DNA of 64,000 nt from Zerene cesonia. Its lineage: Eukaryota; Arthropoda; Insecta; Lepidoptera; Pieridae. The DNA is taken from positions 434,001 through 498,000 of the forward strand of contig NC_052113.1 of NCBI RefSeq assembly GCF_012273895.1. Direction: 5' to 3'. Position 1 is the stretch's first letter. Each line of letters begins with the position of its first letter. Made by a program: the position numbers and the translations under genes. Below are positions 1-9,400 of the stretch, in pieces. The notes beneath the pieces were generated by a model, which worked only from the letters and a program-made list of their open reading frames with translations, was not told the origin of the DNA and made no database searches.

Positions 1-89
1 TACAAATTTTTACTTATAAAGTTCCTATATTTAAATATTAAGTTAGGATACAGGATAGGGCCTGTTCCTACCCTTCACTCGAGCTGATT

Positions 90-215
90 TAAATAAAGTG
101 AGATTAATTATTGTGGGAGTCGAGTACGCTTCGGCACGAATCGGGCCAGCTCGCACCGGGGAAGTACCACACCCCCACAGAAAACCGGCGTGAAATAATA
201 GCTAGCTATTGTGTT
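90..215 (+). repeat. Interspersed repeat fragment
   Basis: Shares 'aaaaccggcgtgaaataat' and 'tactgtgtttcg'-type sequence with 4580-4690 (+) and 56090-56190 (-). Confidence 0.6.
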
Positions 216-237
216 TCGTATAACAAAATCCATTAAA

Positions 238-3200
238 CTAGTAGACAAGCAAGCAGCATCTCACGTCGTCGAACAGGCCGCGGGCGGCGGGCAGCGGGTC
301 GGGCGGGGCGGGCGCGGCGCACGCGTCGCTGGCGCCGCGCACCAGCCGCAGCAGCGCGCGCAGCGCCGCGCCCGCCTCGCGCACGCACCGCGTCTGCGGG
401 ACCGCGCGCGCGAACACCTGCCGGCAGGGGGGGCGCGGGGAGAGTATATTTAGAAGTTATTTCATTTATGATACTGAAAATTGTAAAAATAAATTACAAA
501 ATACTCAATCATCCATAAAGATACAAATCTTGACTTTAAAATTCGAATGAATCAATCATAATCTTATTAAGTCATATTTCTGTGTAAAATACTCTTTTGA
601 TGTGTCCTACATCTATAGCTTATACTGATAACGCGGATCTTAAAACATTTTTGTTTGAACGCATTAATCTCAGTACTACTCAGTCTACCTTGGACTCAAA
701 ATCGATAAGTCGGGAGTGCGAGACCGGGCGAGCGTGCCAGAAATAAATTGACTATTCAATTTATCTGCTCATGTGGATATCATCACCACTCGAAACGGTG
801 AAGAAAAACATCATCACGAAACCGGCATGTCCAAGAATCAAAAGTTCGACGATATGTAGAATGTAGAAGTAGTGTGCCAACCCGCACTCGACTATGGTCT
901 GAATCCTAATAGAAAGCCCAGCAGTAGGAACATGTATGAGATGATGATGACGATGATGTACCACGAGCTCAACCGGGGAAAATGGCTAGCTACATTAGAC
1001 AAGGTGTATATTATATGTACATAGGCACCTGCACAGAATGCAGCGCGTTGTGATGCAGCGAGACGGCGCGCACCATCTGCGCCTGGAAGTACGTGCGCCG
1101 CGCCAGCGGCGGCGCCTGCGCCGTCGCACGCTTTATGTCCTGGATCTGCGGACAGACGGACAGACAAATATTTATCATGTGGGCATGATACGCCGAAGAA
1201 TTCAGTGGGGTTACCGCCTAATTACATTCTGCGGAAGATAAAAAGCGCCCTCACTTACCCACGCTGGAATTAGAAGCTTTTTAAGGCGATTGTAATTGAC
1301 AAAAATAGAAATAAAAAGTATTGAAAAAGTATTATGTGAATTCCTATATTAGTGCGCACATCATGCATAGTGTAACTACTTATACTAAGGATAATACATT
1401 TTAAGTTTTAAATTAAAAACAAATAGATTAGAGAACCTGGAAAAATATCAAAGTTAAACCTAATACTGTTATAGTATGAACAGGACCTGTACAATGGAGA
1501 ATTTCGACCGACATTTGTCCGACAATATGATAATTTAAAGCACTCCTATTTACAGATGTTACATGTCAAATGTATGTTGAATTCAAATGTAAAATTGACC
1601 TGAGAATTAGTATACATTAATTATAATATAAAATATTTTAAAATAACTGCATTTCTATAAAACAAAAAATAAATCTCAAAAAGCATCGCACCTGCCTGTG
1701 CAGCTGGTACATATGAACGCGGTTGAAGCGCGACGCGAACTCGACGGAGCGTTTCATCATTTTCGGCAGATCCGCCGGGTCCAAGTTCACTATGTCTTGC
1801 TGTTCTAATGTCGTACTGATAATAATGAAACGAAATATTAACTACTAGCTGTCCGCCCCGGCTTCGCCCGTGGTACATAAATTAGCCTATAGCCTTCCTC
1901 AATAAATAAATGACCGCTTTCTTGGTACAGTGGTTAAAGCGTGGTTAACGTTAACCGAGAGGTCCTGGGTTCGATTCCCGGTGGGGACGCACAAAAAAAA
2001 AACGTCTCGGTCTGGCAGGACACAGAAGGCTGATCACCTACTTGTCCATAAAGAAAATCGATCAGTAAAACAGATGTATATCATCTGCCCATACCCCACT
2101 AGGGGACACGGGACTTCACTTTATACTTCCTCAATAAATGGGCTATCTAACACTGAAATAATTTTTCAAATCGGACCAATAGTTCCTGAGATTAGCGCGT
2201 TCAAACAAACAAAGTTTCTTCTTCAGCTTTATAATATTATTATAGATTGAAAACAGTCGAGTGCGTGCACTGCAAAAAATATTGTTCACCCATCCATGTA
2301 TGACCATGTCAAAGTTTGCTTAACCTCGATTATTAATGATTTGTTGTTATACAGCCTGACAGACAAACGGACAGCCGAAATTTTAGTAATAGGATCCTCC
2401 TTTACGATTGGTGTGACGTAACGGTTTATTTCGATTAAAGGAAAAGATCGTAAAACTAGCCAATTATCTCCAAACAAGCTTTAAATTTGAATTAATGCTT
2501 CGATTTTGAAACTGCGATAAGGAATGTGGATCCGGGACTTGAAGCGAAAAGTCGGGAGTTCAAGACCAGTCGAACGTGCAAGTTATAAATAGATTTTCAA
2601 TTCATCTTCACATTATTCACATCACCACTGCTCTAAACGGTGAAGGAAAACATCGTGAGCAAACCGGCATGTCGAAGAATAAAAATTCGACGACATGTGA
2701 CATCGGCCAACCCGCACTTGGCCAGCGTGGTGGATAATGGACTAAACCCTCATAGCGGCCCAAGTTCCTACAGTGAGTAGTGATAATGATGATGATGATG
2801 ATGATGATGACGATGATGACGACGATGATGATGATGACGATGGTGACAATGTTGATGACGACGACGACGATGATGATGGTGATGATGATGATGATGGTGG
2901 TGATTATGATGATGATGCAATATTGATAAACTACAACACACATGATGTCTTCCAACTCCGCCTGTATCTTCATCCTGAGGTCGCGCACCTTGGCGCAGTA
3001 GATGCTGCTCTCGATCATGCTTGTTACATTTTCAGATGATTTTGAACCTGAAAATCAAAATGTTATCTTTTAAAGCAAAAAAAAATACATAAATAAAATT
3101 CTCCGTGAATGAGAGTAAACATACGATTCCGAGGATCAAACAACAAATGGAGTATTTCTTGAACATGCTTACTTTATTATTTATGCAAAATAATATATTC

Positions 3201-5780
3201 TAAATAAAATAAGCTGTTGTGCTAGCTGTTGACCACGGCTTTGTTCGCGTGGTCAAACAAACTGAAGAGTTGTCATACATGTGACATTTTGAAAACAGCG
3301 CCATCTATCGGATATCATAAACTAAAATTCAAACATCAATTATTCATTTAATAAGAATTAAAATTCAATAAAATTAAATTCTTACAGATGTCATCAAAAT
3401 CGCTCCATCGAATCAGGATAGAGATCGAAACAAACATACATAATTTCCGATTAACAATATTAATTAACTTAATAAAAACATTAATAACTGGAAAGTTTAT
3501 CCGGGCTGAGTTGCCGCGAGCACGGCGAGTGTCTCTCTCGCACCGTGCACGGCGGACTCAGAGAGTCGTTCAGTAGTTCGTCTTCGGGCCCTGAAATACA
3601 CAATTAATTAAAAAAAATATTGATATTGAAAGACACATTTGTCAAAGAAAAGCTATATACTAGATTATCGCCAGAAGCTTTGCCTGCGAAGTGAAAGAAA
3701 TTATATTCAGATCCGGGGCCTTCTCCGCATTGATCCCATTCTTTTAGGATTTCCGGGATAAATACTATCTTATGTCCTTTCCCCGGCATCAAACAATTTC
3801 TGTATCCAATTTCTTTCAAATTGGTTCAGCCATTCTTGAGTTATAAATAATACAATTAATACAACTTTCTTTCATAAATCCATAATAGATAATAGATATG
3901 TAACACTCTACGCTGACTAATTGAAACTCTGATGGATTGAGCGAAAAAATATCACAGAACACATTGTTGTCACAGTAAAAGAGCCATATTTTTAATATCA
4001 TACATTCACTTTGATTCTAAAATACAGAATTGTTATATAATTATATGTAACATATTTTAATAAATAATTATGTTATTTATTGACCTTGCTCCAAATGCAA
4101 TATTAGCAATTTAATCTATCACCTGACACATCTTCATCCTTCTGATCATTAAAGATACGAAATATTTCATCATCCTCCCTTGGTTTCTCTTCTACGAACA
4201 CCACATGATGGTTATCAATTTCTTCCTTCTCTTCTTTGTTTTCAGTCAAAATGATTGGCTCCTCAACCTAAAAGTAAAATAAACAGTTTTAGGTCATTGT
4301 TCATGAGTATAGTGATGTTCACATGGGCATAATCAAATATTTGTTTTGAGAGCAGTTCATGTCAATGAAATGGCCAAAATTATATAAAAAAACCATCATA
4401 AAAACATATGTAGAAAAAAATATTATTGGTTTAAGTGGCATAGGCTACTATTTACAAAGGTGGAACATCACATTCCCAACGGAATTTTCTGTGACCATGA
4501 GAGTAAAGCCACAGGCTGCTAGCTAGTATAATAATGAAGATACCATTGTAAAGAAGAGGGTGAGTATATCTAGGACTTGCTGATAAGTGTCTGAGGTACC
4601 ACATCAACCACCACAGAAGACCAGCGTCAAATAGTAGCATGCTACTGTGTTTCATTTGGTGAGTGAGAGAAACAGAGGCCCGCATCCTTTTTGCTATTCT
4701 TTATTCCCTCCTCCTTTACTTATCCCTTATTCAGTAAAGTAGCACAGGCATACAGCCTCTGCAAATGTTTATGGGCCGTGCTGGTTGCTTACCATCAGGC
4801 GACCCACCAGCTCCTTTGCCAAACTATCACATAACAAAAATATACTTGTTATTCCAAGTAAGAAAACAATAAAGCATGCAAATTACATTGTAATAACACA
4901 TAAAATACATATTTCTTTTTAAAAATACCTCAACAACTTCCTCTTCTTTTTCTTTCCTCATCTTTTGCAGTTCTATCTCGAGCAGCTCCTTTATTTTCTC
5001 ATCAGACAGTTGATCAATGAATTGGTAAGGATCATCTGAAAATATACATGAAAAATATTATATATCCAATAATGATAGCAAATTTTAACACAAACATTTT
5101 TGATTTGATTCAAAAAGCCATCCTCCTGACTATATTATATTGATATACCTTATCTCTATTGTTTACTTTGTTTTTAGTTGTTTAATTTACTATTTTCTGT
5201 ATAGTATTAACTAAAATATTTAAAGGTACAATTATTTACAGTTTTAATTTATCTCTTTAGTTGAGTTGAGGCTTTAGGTTCAAAGACCATTTTAAGATGA
5301 TTATCGCGAAGATTAGATGGCCAATGAAACTGAGACACTTTTTCTTTTAAATAATTAATAGTAAAATAAACATGATTCATATTTAACATGAAACAAGTTG
5401 CAGGCAGTTTTATAATCATATTATCATACCTTTACAGATCTTAGTGACTACATCCTGCTCATTGACAAATTCCTCCCAAATTTTCTGTTCCTGCTGTTTA
5501 ACTCTCTCCCGCCTGCTGAGTTTCCAGGTGTGCTCCAATGCTTCACTATCTACATACTGAAAACCATAGAAAAATAAATAGTTTAAGTCGCAATTTAAAT
5601 ATTCAAACTACAATTATTTACATCAAACTACCTTAGTAAGTACTTTTTTTATGTTTTTTTATTAAAACAAAGCATGAACTATTAATATTGTTATTACGAA
5701 GTATTGTCGTAACTTACCTGTAAATTTGAAGGTTCGATTTTTTCGGGCATAAAAGAAAATCCTCTAATGCACGTCTCCAT
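238..5780 (-). CDS. Uncharacterised charged coiled-coil protein (multi-exon, probably continues left of window)
   Basis: I do not recognise the family. Eight exons join in frame on the minus strand: 5780-5718, 5556-5430, 5035-4929, 4267-4123, 3047-2942, 1815-1692, 1145-1029 and 417-265. All have GT/AG borders and matching phases, giving at least 314 residues. The start is the ATG at 5780 (METCIRGF); a second in-frame ATG at 5750 (MPEKIEPSN) is equally possible. The N-terminal half is highly charged and helical (SRRERVKQQEQKIWEEF, IELQKMRKEKEEEVVE). The middle contains KVRDLRMKIQAELEDI and SVEFASRFNRVHMYQLHRQ, and the last visible exon is rich in Ala, Arg and Pro. The last exon can end at a good donor (FDD, gtgaga) or read on nine codons to a TAG at 238-240. 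I prefer splicing onwards because no polyA signal is visible on the left. The gene is divergent from the CCDC92/74-like gene and shares an X-box with it, so a ciliary or centriolar role is an inference from context. Confidence 0.68.
700..960 (+). mobile_element. tRNA-derived SINE copy (GAT-tailed family)
   Basis: Degenerate copy of the family best seen at 39648-39955: shared 'ataagtcggg', 'caatttatctgc', 'ggcatgtccaagaatcaaaa' and a GATGATGA tail. It lies in an intron of the coiled-coil gene. Confidence 0.75.
1848..2250 (+). repeat. Older retroposon fragment split by the SINE
   Basis: Its left part (1848-1907, 'agctgtccgccccggcttcg') and right part (2126-2250, 'gagattagcgcgttcaaac', ending in 'tataatattattatagatt') form one repeat interrupted at 1908-2125. 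A related copy lies at 42280-42415. Confidence 0.65.
1908..2125 (+). mobile_element. tRNA-derived SINE inserted in an older repeat
   Basis: Has a tRNA-like head with A box (1931-1941, TGGTTAAAGCG) and B box (1968-1978, GGTTCGATTCC), then an A-run and a body ending 'ctaggggacacgggactt'. Flanking copies of CTTCCTCAATAAAT at 1894-1907 and 2126-2139 look like a target-site duplication. Not a true tRNA gene. Confidence 0.75.
2540..2930 (+). mobile_element. GAT-tailed SINE copy with expanded GAT/GAC microsatellite
   Basis: SINE body at 2540-2770, then an imperfect (GAT/GAC)n tract from about 2773 to 2922. Its tail ends about twenty bases from the 5' splice site of the coiled-coil exon 3047-2942. 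A poly-Asp ORF across it is an artefact. Confidence 0.8.
3481..3590 (-). CDS. Alternative terminal exon of the coiled-coil gene (short isoform)
   Basis: After the exon 4267-4123 (which ends in phase 1), an acceptor at 3591 opens a 110-base exon reading G-PEDELLNDSLSPPCTVRERH and on to a TAA at 3481-3483. Used as a last exon it closes a 183-residue protein. The next downstream exon (3047-2942) is also entered in phase 1, so exon 4 can splice directly to it and skip this one. I see no phase-1 donor of good quality inside this exon, so it looks like a mutually exclusive terminal exon rather than a cassette. A polyA signal for it was not identified. Confidence 0.5.
3640..3850 (+). repeat. Lepidopteran retroposon fragment
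   Basis: Contains 'aggatttccgggataaatac' and 'aaattggttcagccattctt', a widespread lepidopteran repeat pattern. The ORF on the minus strand (3604-3819) is a by-product. Confidence 0.55.
4575..4830 (+). repeat. Interspersed repeat fragments
   Basis: Joins the family at 90-215 (4580-4690) with one containing 'gcttaccatcaggcgaccca' (4735-4820). The latter recurs at 55320-55430, 55955-56010, 57944-58070 and 59700-59755. Lies in an intron of the coiled-coil gene. Confidence 0.65.
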
Positions 5781-6463
5781 TTCTTAGTAAGCGTAAATAA
5801 TATAAAAATTATATTATCTAGGAAAAAATCCCAGTCAGATGAAAAGTCACTATTCAAGAAATTAATTATAATCTCGAACAAAACACAATTTGAATTTGAC
5901 ACATTAATTTTTATTTTTTTAATAAAATTTAATATGTTACATAAACGTTTAAAAATGTTTTGTAAACACAAACACGCATCAAAATTATTTAATAAGTTAC
6001 TTTTGCTTTTGCTATTGAATTTATTCCAATAAATTAAATATATCTATTGGATTAATATTCATTGTACATCACAATAGTAAATACCACAGAACAATATCTA
6101 CATTGGGTTTATTACATTCAGTGTTCAGAATTTAGGAATTTAGAAAAAAAGGCCGATTCTAAACGTTGCTTATAGTTGCTAGGCAACCATTTATCAACAT
6201 TGATGTTACATGAATATTAACAATTTGTTCAAATTTATTTTAAATACAGATATAACTTTACTATTACGGAGAATTTATCTGTTCTGAAAAATTCATTTAA
6301 CTTTAAATGTGCTCCAAAAAGAAAATATATACTTTGTCCTAATAAATATCGTACCATAAAAATTGACTACAATGGATACTAACGGCACAACTGATAAGGT
6401 TGCGACTGAGTAAACTTATAAAAGTTTTGTTAAAATGTGAAGGTCACTCCACAGTTCAGCACG
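5781..6463. promoter_or_regulatory. Divergent (bidirectional) promoter region
   Basis: This stretch separates the minus-strand coiled-coil start codon at 5780 from the plus-strand first exon ATG at 6464. It is AT-rich with no coding signal. It carries one RFX X-box at 6175-6187. The short gap between oppositely oriented coding starts, plus a strand-neutral element between them, suggests one promoter region serving both genes. Transcription starts were not located. Confidence 0.55.
6175..6187. promoter_or_regulatory. RFX X-box
   Basis: GTTGCTAGGCAAC is an imperfect palindrome of the half-sites GTTGCT and GGCAAC with one spacer base, an excellent match to the RFX-factor X-box. It lies 395 bp upstream of the ATG of the minus-strand coiled-coil gene and 277 bp upstream of the ATG of the first exon of the CCDC92/74-like gene. 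RFX factors control ciliary genes across animals (established knowledge); their use here is inferred. Confidence 0.65.
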
Positions 6464-9400
6464 ATGTTATGCAGTAAGCCGGTGCCAGGCATGGGAGCTC
6501 CATCGCTTCCACATATAACGCCGTTATCGAGACATTTTCCGCAATGGAGCCGAACAGCAATTTTGACTATTACTAATGAAACTGATGCTGAAGATTACGA
6601 TGAGAGCAAGGTAATTGGATATTAATGCAAATGTTATTATTATATTTGTAAAGTTTTTATTTACTTGACAATTTCGCAATAATATAAAATAATAAAAAAG
6701 CAGTGGTGGCTCAATGGTGAGAACCTCGGACTTCAAAATATAATAATACTAGCGGTCCGCCCCGGCTTCGTCCGTGGTATTTCTATAGCCAGATCCTGCT
6801 AAGATTATAAACGTTAAAGTTCTTAGGTATAGATGAATATATGGATGTTTGTAAGGTGCTCTTTCACGCGAAAACAGTTTATCGACGCCCACTTCACAAC
6901 GGGCCGTGCAGCAGAAATCGTAATATTTTAATTTCACCACAACTTCAAAACTAAACGTCCAATTATAATCATTCAAAGACCAAATATTATCAACATAAAC
7001 TGTACTTATTGATGAAATAATTTATTTTGATAAGGATTAATAGCGTGAGTAAAATAAACGCGTTTAAATGTAGTCCAAAAAAAATCAAGATTTTTAAATA
7101 AAAATGTGGTTGTTGAGCCTCACTCGACATAGATAGGTATGGTGTGTCGCGGACTTTTTTGTAGATATTTATAAGATCTACAATTAATTCCAACATTTTA
7201 TGGTTCTATCTTTTGTAGTTTAGGCAGCGTACGCAAAATAAGTAACTTCATTGGTTGATTTTTTTCAGTTAATCGAAAATATCTTACGGAACCCTATTTT
7301 TTTTTCAAAATAAAATATATAGCATATGTTACTCGTGGATAATGTAGCTTTCGAATGGTGAAAGAATTTTTAAAATCGGTCCAGTAGTTTTTGAGCCTAT
7401 TCATTACAACCAAACAAACAAACAAACAAAGTTTTCCTCTTTATAATATTAGTGTAGATAAGATAGATAAGTCGGGTTCGAGCATGCAGGAAATAAATTG
7501 ATTTTTCAATTTATCTGCACTGTATGTGAATAATAACACCACTGCTTAAAACGGTGCTTATAAATAATCAAGGTAACATGTTTAAAATCACTGGAAGCTT
7601 ATGTATGCTTATGTTTAGGAAATGAAAATGAAACAAAGTACTTGATAAAATTAGCCACTCAATTAAAAATATGGCGAAAATGAACGAATGAATATGGGCG
7701 AGACATTTTCTGATGGTTAACAAAATAGAATATTTTAAAATTTTGAAATTATAGTTACTTAGGTAATTAATTTATTTTAGTTTGTTTTTTTTTATGCGAA
7801 CTCATATCTTGTCATGTCTTTAGTTGAAACTTCAGACTGGTGTAATAGTAGTTGTGTGGTAACACAATTTATGCTTTTGTTGTCACCTAATTAATTTATG
7901 GCAACTCTTTATCTTGGCATCTATATAAAACAAGTCAAGTGAATATTCAATGTATCAAGAGAATAAATAGCGCTCTGCTTAAATTTATCCCGGAATCAAG
8001 TGATAACTTATGGTGATCCACCGTGGCGCCAGTAGTTGGCAAGATTCTCATTCGGGAAGTTATTTGGTTTTATTTTAGAATGTTTCTTACCGAAGTTTAT
8101 TGGTACTTCAAATAAAGACACGTATTTTTTAATTTATTTCTATGTAGGCACTTTTCGTACTATGTACAATTTCAACTGTTATGTAAATTGTAACTTAACT
8201 CATACAAATTACATTAAAGCTACAACTGAAACACGTGTTATTTTCGATGAACTTTTAAAGATAACTACAAAAAATATAGAAAATGTAATTGTGGATTTTT
8301 TCCGAGCTTTATAAATGCGTGTATTATAGTTTATAAGGGCCATCAGCGACAGTCGCGTGGCCTGCAATTAGTGACTACACAAACAATGTTTGCCCTACTT
8401 TACTTAGATTCTATCTATGCTATCGAGCGTACCTGAAAATGGGTGCATTGTTTGAAAACCGTCGCGTTTACATTTCATGAATTAATTATTTGATGATAAC
8501 TTCTTTTTTTTCCAAATCGACATTAAAACTCCGATTCTCATTTAGCGTGGTTACTTTTATCCTATTTTATAGTAATTGCAAAAAGTTATTGCTTTTTGAA
8601 TTTAGGGCATGTCATCTCCGAGATTGATATTCATTTGAGTTATCATAGGAAAAAATAATATCTAAAGTCTGTTGGTTGCGTGTTAACTTTGAATTACTCA
8701 ATTCAATTCAACAAAAATGCTACCTCCGTAAAACCACAGATAACATAATACTATAGTAATACCTTATCAAGAGGTCAATAAAGTAAAGTAATATTTATAT
8801 TGCTCTACCTGCGCTCTAAATTTCTATTCTCTACTATTGATAGTAAATAATATACAGTATCTGTCTCTATCTATCTATGTATATCTATCTAACTAGTATT
8901 GATAGCTGTAAATAATATAAAGTAAATTTCGTTTAAATCGGGACAACTTATAGGGAATACATTATTATTTTTATTTATTACTGGAATCGCATTTTAACTA
9001 CAAGGTATACACGTAGGTATACAGCAAGGAAAAGTGTGTTATAACAACTAAGTATCTTTTTATTTTTAACCTTACTATGTTTTTTTTAATTGTTTTACTC
9101 AAAAATATAGGAGGTTTGCAATTCGATTCAATTTTTTTATTTTTACTTTGTTATTCGATAACTCCGTAGGTTTGCAAATGATTGACGTATTTCTTTTCGT
9201 GTTTGATGAGAAATTGGTGTCAGTTGTTTCCTTTTTCTTTGTAAACTTTTTTTGTATTTCCAATTTTAATGTAGCTGTAAAATCTAAATGACTATCAGTA
9301 GTCAAAACCTTGACTGTGTGGCGCTGTCCATACCAACCCATACCATTCTACGAGAAAAAAACAATTGGCAAACAATGACGCCACACTGTCTCGGAAGTGA

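Noticed and set aside
238..264. Stop codon TAG at 238-240 as the true end of the coiled-coil gene
   Set aside because: Possible, but a good donor (gtgaga) lies just before it, and no polyA signal is visible below, so continuation to the left is favoured.
1929..1990. tRNA gene with good A and B boxes
   Set aside because: No convincing acceptor-stem pairing. It continues into a SINE body and is flanked by a target-site duplication, so it is the tRNA-like head of a SINE.
2773..3039. Poly-aspartate ORF on the plus strand
   Set aside because: Translation of a GAT/GAC microsatellite running into the antisense of a real minus-strand exon.
3604..3819. 71-residue minus-strand ORF
   Set aside because: Lies in a common lepidopteran retroposon fragment within an intron.
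8036..8314. 92-residue plus-strand ORF
   Set aside because: No recognisable domain. It may belong to an LTR-like remnant, but nothing supports a functional protein.
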